This document shows positions 9,948-18,046 of a DNA stretch of 64,000 bases, piece by piece. Location: positions 34,377 through 98,376 of the forward strand of contig CAZJYI010000023.1 of assembly GCA_964550025.1 (NCBI GenBank). The letters are read 5' to 3'. A program made the position numbers and the translations under genes. This DNA is from CAZJYI01 sp964550025. Lineage in GTDB: Bacteria; Verrucomicrobiota; Kiritimatiellia; UBA8416; CAYOBW01. Under the pieces are notes generated by a model. That model was not told where the DNA came from and made no database searches. It saw only the letters and a program-made list of their open reading frames with translations. Position 1 is the stretch's first letter; each line of letters opens with the position of its first letter.

Positions 9948-12164
9948 TCACAACCCCCGTTCCCGCCGATAGGCCCGCACGACGGCCGGGGCCACGGCCG
10001 CCGCTACACATGCCAGCAGCACCACCACCGGCCAGACGATGGGCCTGTTCCACTGGCCCTGCGCGTCCACGCGCCGTTCCGGTTCGATGCGCCGGTACTT
10101 CATGGCCGCCTTGCGCAGCATGCGGTTCGGCTTGACGTTGTGATACCAGCTATGCTGGAGCGAGTATGCCACCGGGTAGAAGTCCCAGACCGCCGGCGCG
10201 TCATTCTGCAGAACCGCCATGGCCGTGTCGATGATCGCCTGCCGCTTCGGGCTGTTGGCCATGGTCTCCATCTGGAGAAAGAGCCGGTCGAACTCTGGGC
10301 TCTCGTAGTTGGTCGCGTTGGTTCCCCCGGTCTTGGCCTTGCTGTTCGGACCGTAGAACAGGAACAGGAAGTTCTCGGGGTCCGGGTAGTCCGCCAGCCA
10401 GCCGCCCCCGCTGATCTGCCAGTTGCCCTGCCGCAACTTCTCCCTGAAACGGCTCAACTCGGTCGCGCGCTCCTTGACCCGGACTCCGATGAGATTCAGC
10501 TTGCGCTGCATCCATTCCAGCCGGGAGCGGAATGTCGGATTGCCGCTGCTGGCATGATCGTAGTACAGCGTCAGTGGCGTGCCGTCCGGCATCCTGCCTC
10601 CGGGAAGCCCCGCCTTCTCCATGAGCTTGCGTGCTTTTTCGACGGGCAGGCGCTTGGAGCGCTTCAGCACGGGGTCCCACTCGTCCACATGCGGGTTAAT
10701 CCCCTCCTCGCCGCCGCGGTAGCCGAAGATGCCGGGCGGAATGGGTCCGGACGAGGCCACACCGCGCCCGTTGACGAAGATGTCGAGGAACTCGTTCGCG
10801 TCAAGCACGATGGAGATGGCCTGGCGCAGCGCGCGCTTCTCGTCCGAGTATCCGCCGACGACGTCGTCCATCATGTTGAACTTCGTGTACCAGAAGGACG
10901 GTTCCACGTCGGTAATGAGGCGGATCCCCTTGGCCTTCATGGCGTCCGACAAGGTCGGTTCCTGTGTTCCCGTCATTTGGATGGCCTGGTCGAACACGTC
11001 GCTCGAAATGCCGGAATCGTCGTAGTATCCCTGGAGGAACTTGCTCCACGAGGGGATGGCCTCCTTCTCGATGCGCAAGACCTGTCGTTCGATGACCGGG
11101 ATCCTCTTCCCCGCATCGGCAAGCAGCCCCCTTTCCTCGTCTTCCGGCATCCCTTCCGAAGGATAGAAGTCCTCGCGGTAGTTGGGATTGCGCCTCAGGA
11201 CGATCATCTCGTTGGGGCGATAGGTTTCCAGGTAGTACGGCCCGCTTCCAACGGGGCACCTCAGCATGTTGAACTGCTTTTCGACCATGGCCGACTGTGC
11301 GTAGAAGTCGAGCGCCTCCTGCGGCACGGGGCCGAAGAAATGCATGCACATCCAAAACAGGATCTGGGGGTACTTGCGTTTCAGAACGACCTTGTAGGTA
11401 TGCGAGTCGACGACCTCCACGCCGGGAAAAGGCGTAGCCATGTAGTCCAGCCTGATCGGGTTCTTGCGTTCGCTGCGCTCCTGGCTGTACTGACCGCCCC
11501 CGGCCTTCACCTTGCGCCGGGCTCGTTCATCATCCAGGGCCTTCTTGTACGCCTCGTGAAGCTCTTCAAGCCCCAGGATGTAGCTCTTGACCGTGCTGTA
11601 GATGGGACACTGCGTTCTCGGGTCGGCCAGGCGCCGGATCTGCAGGGCGTAGTCGGCGGCACACACCTCTCGCGTCCCCTGGAGGGGAAACTTGCTCGGA
11701 TATGCATACGGGCGGATGGACTCGAGTGACACGTTGCGGTAGACGAGCTCGCCGTTCTCATCGCGCGCGAAGCAGGGGTGATTCTGGTAGAGGATCCCCG
11801 GCTTGATCCTGATTGTATATTCGGCGCGCGCGACGCTCTCCGCGGGCGGGTCGCCGTCTTCGATGCGGTTGCCGTCGCTGTCGTAGTAGACGGGGGCGGG
11901 CAACTCCGTCGCCGTATGCGGGATCAGCATGTAGGGGCGCTTGAGATAGTCGTACGTGAACGGCGCATCGTAAATCTGGTCGATGATCGCGCCTTCGTGC
12001 GAGTAGTACGCGTTGGCCGGATCCAACTTCGCCGGGGGGGTGCTGTAGGACGTGAAGTACGTCGCCCCCGAGCTTTCGCCGGGGCGGTACGGGTTGTTCG
12101 TGCACCCCGCCAGCGCGGCGAGGGTCACGATCCCGATCAAAGCTGTTTTCTGCCCTGCTGCCAT
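9948..12164 (-). CDS. Peptide/oligopeptide-binding lipoprotein (SBP family 5) with C-terminal membrane anchor
   Basis: This is a 738-residue extracytoplasmic binding protein, first gene of the importer operon. Residues 1-21 are a lipoprotein signal with lipobox LAGC (Cys21 predicted acylated). The body is an SBP_bac_5 fold (DppA/OppA/YejA-like), longer than the usual 530-600 residues. Unusually, a second hydrophobic helix lies at about 710-730 (RPIVWPVVVLLAC...), followed by a short basic tail, so the protein may be tethered at both ends. GGAAG five bases before the ATG supports the start. It captures peptides and delivers them to the permeases encoded just downstream. Specificity cannot be read from sequence. 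Confidence 0.9.
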   Translation of the reverse strand: MAAGQKTALIGIVTLAALAGCTNNPYRPGESSGATYFTSYSTPPAKLDPANAYYSHEGAIIDQIYDAPFTYDYLKRPYMLIPHTATELPAPVYYDSDGNRIEDGDPPAESVARAEYTIRIKPGILYQNHPCFARDENGELVYRNVSLESIRPYAYPSKFPLQGTREVCAADYALQIRRLADPRTQCPIYSTVKSYILGLEELHEAYKKALDDERARRKVKAGGGQYSQERSERKNPIRLDYMATPFPGVEVVDSHTYKVVLKRKYPQILFWMCMHFFGPVPQEALDFYAQSAMVEKQFNMLRCPVGSGPYYLETYRPNEMIVLRRNPNYREDFYPSEGMPEDEERGLLADAGKRIPVIERQVLRIEKEAIPSWSKFLQGYYDDSGISSDVFDQAIQMTGTQEPTLSDAMKAKGIRLITDVEPSFWYTKFNMMDDVVGGYSDEKRALRQAISIVLDANEFLDIFVNGRGVASSGPIPPGIFGYRGGEEGINPHVDEWDPVLKRSKRLPVEKARKLMEKAGLPGGRMPDGTPLTLYYDHASSGNPTFRSRLEWMQRKLNLIGVRVKERATELSRFREKLRQGNWQISGGGWLADYPDPENFLFLFYGPNSKAKTGGTNATNYESPEFDRLFLQMETMANSPKRQAIIDTAMAVLQNDAPAVWDFYPVAYSLQHSWYHNVKPNRMLRKAAMKYRRIEPERRVDAQGQWNRPIVWPVVVLLACVAAAVAPAVVRAYRRERGL

Positions 12165-12927
12165 GGATCTTCCGGTGAAACAACATCCCTGCGAAAGGCC
12201 AATTCCAGGAAGCTACAGAATGCCGACGGGTGCCCCGTTTCGTCAAGGGGATGTTGCCGGAATCAACGCGCCGTCAAGAGCCGTGTCGACGGGTGTCCGT
12301 CAAGAAGAACGCGAAATGGTGAGGTCACGATGTGTGATGATCCGGCGAAGAGACTGGAGGTCAGAGGTCGGAGATACAGGAAGAGGTGGTCTTGCCTCCG
12401 TGCTGCCCGGAATCCCCGGCACTGGCCGCCGGGATCATTCAGGCTCCTCGCCTACACCCCCGGCCCTCCCGTCCGTCCCGGAGCCCGGATGGCGCGAGGG
12501 GAAAGACTGCTTCGTCCGCGCTTCGCTCCGACCGGGCTCGTGGCTATTGCGGATGAGAGGCACGCAGCAAACGAACCTGAAGCTTCCCGGCCGCAAGGGC
12601 CGGGGATTCTCCAGACGATGAGATCGCGCGACAATCAGGTCCAGGATGACCTCCGGTCTCTCACTTCCCGAATTGCGGGTAGAACCGGCATCAGGTACCC
12701 GGGAAGGCACTCGTCAATCAGCCTGTAGGCATCCCAGGCGGATACGTGTACATTCTCTGCGCAGCCGGATCTTGCGTCGCCGGGAGAGTCTATGTTGAAA
12801 AATATGCTTAACGCGTTTGCCCGGAATGTGTTAACAGCTTGAGTCGTGTTCCGTTGGCACACCACCTGCATTGCGGAACGCTGGTCCGGCTTTTCGGGCG
12901 GTAGAGACACGTCACAGGGGGCTCAGA
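12165..12927. other. 763-bp gene-free region between divergent operons
   Basis: The peptide importer operon and the activase gene diverge from here, so both promoters should lie in this interval. Short frames around 12435-12710 have no ribosome-binding site and Arg/Pro/Gly-rich translations typical of non-coding GC-rich DNA. A small hairpin GGCCGCAAGGGCC sits near 12590. The last 150 bp before the activase are visibly more AT-rich (TGAAAAATATGCTTAACGCG near 12795) and are the likeliest promoter zone, although no clear -35/-10 pair could be fixed. Confidence 0.5.
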
Positions 12928-15900
12928 ATGAACCAGCGGGAATGCGCGTTTGCCCGGGCAGCGACGGTGCCCCCGCTGGTCCGTCACTCTACTCCCGACG
13001 GCCCCGCGTCCGCCGGAAAAGACCGTGAAGGGCGCGGCCCGGTTCGGGCCCACGGCGGGACGGCAACCGTGGGGGTCGACGTTGGCGCTGTCTTCGTCAA
13101 ACTCCTGCTGCTTGACGCCGGGGGCTGCGTGCAGCGCACCTCCATGGTGCGACACCACGGCGATCCGCTACCGATCGCACGCGAGAGGCTGCAGTCCTTC
13201 GCCGAGCCCGGGACCGTCAAAGTGGCCGTGACCGGGGCGGGCGCGGCGCTCGTGGCCGGGCCGTTGGGAGCGCGGGTGGTCGACGGCGTGCAGGCGGAGA
13301 TCAGAGCCGTGCAGAAGCACTTCCCCCACGTGCGCAACATCATCAACATCGGCGGCGGCTCGCTGACACTCGTACAGCTCGATGAGGATGGGCGGTTCCT
13401 GGACTACAACACCAACTCGCTGTGCGCGGCGGGGACGGGCTCTTTCCTGGATCAGCAAGCCGGACGTCTCGGCATCGACTACGATGATCTTGACGGTTTC
13501 AGGCATGTCGACGAGCCCCCGACGATCGCCACGCGCTGCTCGGTCTTTGCCAAGAGCGACCTCATTCACCGCCAGCAGGAGGGGCACGGCAAGGAGGCTC
13601 TCTGGAGCGGGCTTTGCCGCAGCATGGTCGGGACGTCCCTCAACACGCTTCTGCGCGGCCGCGAGCTGGAGGCGTTGACCATCATCACCGGCGGCGTCTC
13701 CCTCAACACGGAAGCCATGTACTGGTTGAGAGCGCGCTATGGCCGACTGGTGCAGACCTATGGGCTCGCACCGTTCAGCGGCGCCGAGGGCGCCGCTCTG
13801 CTTTGTGCCGATGGTTCGGCTCCGCCGCCGGACGCGGAGGCCGCCGTCGTGACGGTGCAGGGCGCGGCCAACAAGACGCACCGGCGCCCCCCGCTGGCAT
13901 TGCGCAAGAGCCGCTTCCCGGACTTCACCGTCAGCGAGGGCTACGTGGATAATGCGGGCAACGAGGTACGCGTAACGTCCTGGCCCGAGTCGAACGGGAA
14001 ACTCGACGTTGCCATTGGAATCGATGTTGGTTCCACCAGCACCAAAGCCGTGCTGATCGACGCCGCGGCGGAGCCGCTGGCCGATATCTATCGCCGCACG
14101 GCCGGCGATCCCGTCGGCGCGACGCAGAAGCTCTTTGCCGCTATCACGGAACTTGCCGGGCGCCACGACACCCGCCTGAACGTCACGACCGTCGCCACCA
14201 CGGGGTCGGGCCGCAATCTCGTGGGCAGAGTCGTCGGCGCCGACGCCGTCATGAACGAGATCACGGCCCATCTCCAGGGCGCCCTGCACTGCGATCCGAC
14301 GGTAGAGACGGTCTTCGAGATCGGCGGGCAGGATGCCAAGTACATCCACGCCCGTGAGGGGCAGATTCGCGACAGCAATATGAACTACGTGTGTGCCGCC
14401 GGGACGGGCTCTTTCATCGAGGAGCAGGCCAGGCGGCTCGGCATCGCGTTGGAGGAAATCGGCCCGGCCGTCATGGGGCTCTCGCCGCCGGTGACGTCGG
14501 ACCGCTGCACGGTGTTCATGGAGCAGGACGTGGATCGCCTGATTCGGCAGGGATACTCCCCCGGCGAGTGCATGGCCGCCGTGCTCTACAGCGTTGTCAG
14601 GAACTATCTCACGAAGGTTGTCGGGCGTCGACGCGTGTCCGCGGAGAAGGTCTTTTTTCAGGGCGCAACGGCGCGCAACCCCGGTCTCGTCGCAGCGTTG
14701 GAAAACCTGCTGGGAGCCGAGATCGTTGTGTCACCACTTTGCCACGTGATGGGCGCGTACGGGGCGGCGCTGTTGGCTCAGAAGCGCAGACGCGGGAGCA
14801 ACCGATCGAGCAGCTTCAAAGGGCTCGACCTGTGGAGCCGAAACATCGCGCTGCGTGTCGAGACCTGTTCGCTCTGCCGGAACCATTGCAGGCTTACCTT
14901 CGCGGATATCGAGGGCGAGGAGGACTCGCCAAGCTGGGGATACCTGTGCGGTCGTGACCCGGAGGATGCCGGGGTCCGTGCGCAACGGGAGTTTGCGCCC
15001 GTCAGGAAGCGCCTGTCGCTCCTGTCCACTCGGGGGACGGACGGCGTGGCGTGTCCGCCGAAGCGGCAGCGCAGGAGGAAAGCCGCCCCTCCAGCACGAG
15101 AACGAGGCCTTTCCCGCCATGTGGAGGGGCGGGTTACACCCCGACCGTGTGCCAGAACCGAGGAAGGCAAGGACCTAGCGGGACCTGCTTCCCGGTCGTC
15201 CCGTCCCGCAGATGCTGGGAAGGAGACTGCGTCGGGCCCGGTCGTCGGTTTGCCGTTTTGCCTGACGCTCTATACCTATCTGCCCCTGTGGCGCGCGTTT
15301 TTCCGTGAGCTCGGCGTGCCGGTCAAGCTCTCCCCCCCGACCGGCGAGGAGACCGTTCAGCGCGGCACCAGCCTTTCGGCCGCGGATTTCTGTTTCCCCA
15401 TCAAGCTTGCCCAGGGCGCGGCCGCGCTGCTGGCGGAGGATCCCGAGGTCGACTGGGTCTTCCTGCCGCATATGATCGAAGCCGGGAAGAACCCCGGTAC
15501 GAACTACAACCACTTCTGCCCTTACGTCCAGGCCTTTCCCAGCGTTGCGCGCTCTGCGCTCGGGATGCGTCGTGAGACACCGCGTATCCTGTCACCGGTC
15601 ATTTCCCTCAAAGACAAGGTAGGGCGTACGCTCGACGCGCTCGAGATCGCGTTGGCCGATCCGCTGGGGCTGGATCGCCCCCGGATCAGGCGGGCCTGGC
15701 GCTCCGCGGTTGCGGCGCATGCGGCCTTTGAAGAGGCCCGCCGCCGCGAGGGCGAACGCATTCTGCGCGAGATTGGGGCCTCGGGGGAGCAGGCCATCGT
15801 GCTCATTGGCCGACCATACAACATCCTCGATCCCGGCGCCAACCTGGCGCTGCCGCGGAAGATCGCCGGCCTCGGTCGCCGTGTCATCCCCATGGACCTG

Positions 15901-17457
15901 CTGCCTTACAACCGCCGTGACCTGAATCCCGCGTTCGCCGGCGTGTACTGGGAGTACGGACAGCATATCCTCTGTGCCGCCGAGTTCGTTCGCGACCATC
16001 CGCAGCTTTTCGCAGTATACCTGACGAACTTCTCCTGCGGCCCCGACAGCTTCCTGCTCTCCTTCGTGGAGCGCCTGATGGGGCGGAAGCCGGTCCTGGC
16101 CATTGAATTGGACGAACACGGCGGCGATGCAGGGTACCTGACGCGAGTCGAGGCGTTCCTCAACGTTGTCGATACGTGGCGTCCGGTTGAGCAGCCCTGC
16201 TTCGCCGTGCGGTGCCCGTCCCGGAAGCGTGATGCGTTCCAGGGGCGCAAGGTGTGGGTGCCCGCGATGCACCCCTACACGGCGGAACTGTTCTCCGCCG
16301 TGTTGCGCAACGCGGGCTACGCCTCCGAACGCCTGCCCCTGGAAGACGCGGCGGCGCACGAGCTGGGGCGTTCGGTGACGCGGGGGAGCGAGTGCCTGCC
16401 GGCGGCACTGACAACCGGTGCATTCCTGAAGGCCGTCCGTTCCGACGGCCAGGACAAGCACGCGCTCTTCATGCCGTCTGCCACCGGGCCGTGCCGTTTC
16501 GGTATGTACACCACGTTGCAGCGGCTGCTGTTCAATGAGCTCGGGATGGAGGACGTGCCGATCCTGTCGCCCTCGGCCGAGAACTCGTACCAGGGGCTGA
16601 CCCGGCCCGTGCTCACGCGGATCTGGGAGGCCTCCGCCGTCGGGGCCGCATTGGGTAAATGCCGCGACAAGCTGCGCCCCTACGAGGTCGAAGAGGGGTG
16701 TGTCGACGCCTTCTTCGACGCCGCCTGCCGCCGCCTGTCGGAGGCGTTCGAAGCGGGGGACAACGCGAGGGAGTGCCTGGCCGGGCTCGTCGATGAGATG
16801 GGCCGTCTCCCGGTAACCGACGTCGGCTCCAAGCCCATCGTGGGGATCGTGGGCGAGATCTACGTTCGCAGCAATCCCTTCTCCAACGACGACCTGGTGC
16901 GCGCGATCGAGAAAGCCGGGGGAGAGGCGTGGCTGGCTCCCGTGACCGAGTGGGTTCTGTACTCGGCCGAGCTCGAGGAAATCAAGGCGTGCCGTCGGCG
17001 GTTCAACGCACTGCAACGCGTGGCGGTTCACCTGAAGAACCGCTTTTTCGAGCGCACCGAGATGGCGATTCGTGAGATCACCTCGCCCATTCTGCACGAC
17101 CGGTGCGAGCCGCATGTGAAGGAGATCCTGGCAGAGGGGCAGACGTACCTGCCCGTCGAATTCGGGGGCGAAGCGATCCTCACGATGGGGCGCTCGCGGA
17201 TCTTCGCGCGGGACGGCGCCGCCATGGTGGTCAATGCATCTCCGTTCGGCTGCATGCCCGGCACGATCACTTCGGCCCTGCTGCGGGAGGTGCAGATGCA
17301 GGTCGGTGTCCCCGTCGTGAGCATGTTCTACGACGGCGAACCGGGGCTCAACGACCGGCTGTCGGTCTTCCTGAATAACCTGGGGGTGGGGCGGGCGGCA
17401 ATGGCTACCGCAATTCCTGCAGATACCCGATGCAGTTCGCGCAGTCTTCGTCGGTGA
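12928..17457 (+). CDS. Giant 2-hydroxyacyl-CoA dehydratase activase-related protein (two BadF/BcrA/HgdC ATPase domains plus DUF2229-type region)
   Basis: About 1509 residues from the ATG at 12928, which has a GGGGG run seven bases upstream; the frame extends to 12871. Two ASKHA ATPase domains occur in tandem (from about 47, VGVDVGA; from about 360, IGIDVGSTSTK). Each keeps the pair of cysteines that bridge a [4Fe-4S] cluster in HgdC activases (L-C-A-A-G-T-G with R-C-S-V-F; V-C-A-A-G-T-G with R-C-T-V-F). A CSLCRNHC cluster at about 647 is followed by the long DUF2229-like part (GRPYNILDPG; TGPCRFGMY; GEIYVRSNPF). The family couples ATP hydrolysis to low-potential electron transfer. No dehydratase gene is nearby, so the partner is unknown. 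Residues about 700-770 are an Arg/Pro-rich insertion derived from a repeat. The last 53 bp overlap the convergent cytochrome gene. Confidence 0.88.
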   Translation: MNQRECAFARAATVPPLVRHSTPDGPASAGKDREGRGPVRAHGGTATVGVDVGAVFVKLLLLDAGGCVQRTSMVRHHGDPLPIARERLQSFAEPGTVKVAVTGAGAALVAGPLGARVVDGVQAEIRAVQKHFPHVRNIINIGGGSLTLVQLDEDGRFLDYNTNSLCAAGTGSFLDQQAGRLGIDYDDLDGFRHVDEPPTIATRCSVFAKSDLIHRQQEGHGKEALWSGLCRSMVGTSLNTLLRGRELEALTIITGGVSLNTEAMYWLRARYGRLVQTYGLAPFSGAEGAALLCADGSAPPPDAEAAVVTVQGAANKTHRRPPLALRKSRFPDFTVSEGYVDNAGNEVRVTSWPESNGKLDVAIGIDVGSTSTKAVLIDAAAEPLADIYRRTAGDPVGATQKLFAAITELAGRHDTRLNVTTVATTGSGRNLVGRVVGADAVMNEITAHLQGALHCDPTVETVFEIGGQDAKYIHAREGQIRDSNMNYVCAAGTGSFIEEQARRLGIALEEIGPAVMGLSPPVTSDRCTVFMEQDVDRLIRQGYSPGECMAAVLYSVVRNYLTKVVGRRRVSAEKVFFQGATARNPGLVAALENLLGAEIVVSPLCHVMGAYGAALLAQKRRRGSNRSSSFKGLDLWSRNIALRVETCSLCRNHCRLTFADIEGEEDSPSWGYLCGRDPEDAGVRAQREFAPVRKRLSLLSTRGTDGVACPPKRQRRRKAAPPARERGLSRHVEGRVTPRPCARTEEGKDLAGPASRSSRPADAGKETASGPVVGLPFCLTLYTYLPLWRAFFRELGVPVKLSPPTGEETVQRGTSLSAADFCFPIKLAQGAAALLAEDPEVDWVFLPHMIEAGKNPGTNYNHFCPYVQAFPSVARSALGMRRETPRILSPVISLKDKVGRTLDALEIALADPLGLDRPRIRRAWRSAVAAHAAFEEARRREGERILREIGASGEQAIVLIGRPYNILDPGANLALPRKIAGLGRRVIPMDLLPYNRRDLNPAFAGVYWEYGQHILCAAEFVRDHPQLFAVYLTNFSCGPDSFLLSFVERLMGRKPVLAIELDEHGGDAGYLTRVEAFLNVVDTWRPVEQPCFAVRCPSRKRDAFQGRKVWVPAMHPYTAELFSAVLRNAGYASERLPLEDAAAHELGRSVTRGSECLPAALTTGAFLKAVRSDGQDKHALFMPSATGPCRFGMYTTLQRLLFNELGMEDVPILSPSAENSYQGLTRPVLTRIWEASAVGAALGKCRDKLRPYEVEEGCVDAFFDAACRRLSEAFEAGDNARECLAGLVDEMGRLPVTDVGSKPIVGIVGEIYVRSNPFSNDDLVRAIEKAGGEAWLAPVTEWVLYSAELEEIKACRRRFNALQRVAVHLKNRFFERTEMAIREITSPILHDRCEPHVKEILAEGQTYLPVEFGGEAILTMGRSRIFARDGAAMVVNASPFGCMPGTITSALLREVQMQVGVPVVSMFYDGEPGLNDRLSVFLNNLGVGRAAMATAIPADTRCSSRSLRR
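15026..15180 (+). repeat. Dispersed repeat (copy A) inserted in frame inside the activase gene
   Basis: The segment contains GGGGGACGGACGGCG near 15033, GGAGGGGCGGGTTACACCCC near 15123, then GACCGTG and GAACCGAGGAAGG. The same blocks in the same order occur on the minus strand at 44915-45040. The element adds about 70 residues without a stop between the Cys cluster and the DUF2229 part of the host protein, and its translation is Arg/Pro/Lys-rich, unlike the flanks. Confidence 0.7.
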
Positions 17458-18046
17458 GCAGTTCGGGGTCTTTGTCCTGCATGCGCATCACGTACCGCTC
17501 CCACTCCTGCCCGTCGCGTGCGAAAAGGTAAACCGGCCGCAGATCGTGGCAACGGGCGCATTTCAGATAGGTGACCTTCCTGCCCGGACCGCTGGACGCC
17601 CGGTGGGGCTTGCCCCGGTACGAGACGTTCGTTCGGCGGGAGATCAGCAGGGAGAAGACGCGCCAGCCGCCGGTCATGGCCACGATGGCAAGAGCCACGG
17701 CGATGATGAGCGTCCCGACGCCGGCCACACCGCTCATGTATTTCTTGTAGCGGCGCACAACGGCGATCTTGACCGCGATCAGCACGAGCAGAACGCAGCC
17801 CAGATACGAGTGCCATCCGATCCACTGTCCCTGCGGCGGACCGAAACGCTCCAGACGGCCGAACATGCCGACCAGGAATACGACGTAAATCGCCGAGAAC
17901 GCGTACCCGCTGAAACGGTGAACGGCTCTGCGCAGCGTGGACTTGTCGACCTTGTTCCTTCCCAACCTCTCCGCCATCGTCAACAAAGTGACAATGCCGA
18001 GAACAAGCCACGCAATCGATAGCCAGGCCCAACCGTCAAGCGTCAT
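17405..18046 (-). CDS. Four-TM cytochrome-b-like membrane protein with C-terminal heme-c motif
   Basis: This is a 213-residue protein with four hydrophobic segments (about 7-25, 45-65, 78-96, 107-130). Histidines in helix-flanking positions (H43, H79) could ligate b-type heme. A C-terminal soluble domain carries one canonical heme-c site, CARCH (about 163-167). A second cysteine pair, CANC, is followed by Ile rather than His, so it is degenerate. The start overlaps the stop of the multiheme cytochrome gene by four bases (ATGA), so the two are co-translated. The likely role is a membrane electron carrier linking the quinone pool to the multiheme protein; the direction of electron flow is unknown. 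Its 3' end overlaps the convergent activase gene by 53 bp. Confidence 0.78.
   Translation of the reverse strand: MTLDGWAWLSIAWLVLGIVTLLTMAERLGRNKVDKSTLRRAVHRFSGYAFSAIYVVFLVGMFGRLERFGPPQGQWIGWHSYLGCVLLVLIAVKIAVVRRYKKYMSGVAGVGTLIIAVALAIVAMTGGWRVFSLLISRRTNVSYRGKPHRASSGPGRKVTYLKCARCHDLRPVYLFARDGQEWERYVMRMQDKDPELLTDEDCANCIGYLQELR

Noticed and set aside
9639..11729. 696-codon plus-strand frame over the peptide-binding protein gene
   Set aside because: Antisense to a family-conserved gene; no start signal or domain.
12435..12710. Possible small gene in the divergent promoter region
   Set aside because: No ribosome-binding site; translations in both strands are Arg/Pro/Gly-rich without any pattern of conservation.
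15592..17115. 507-codon minus-strand frame inside the activase gene
   Set aside because: It is opposite clearly conserved DUF2229 motifs and has no recognisable domain.
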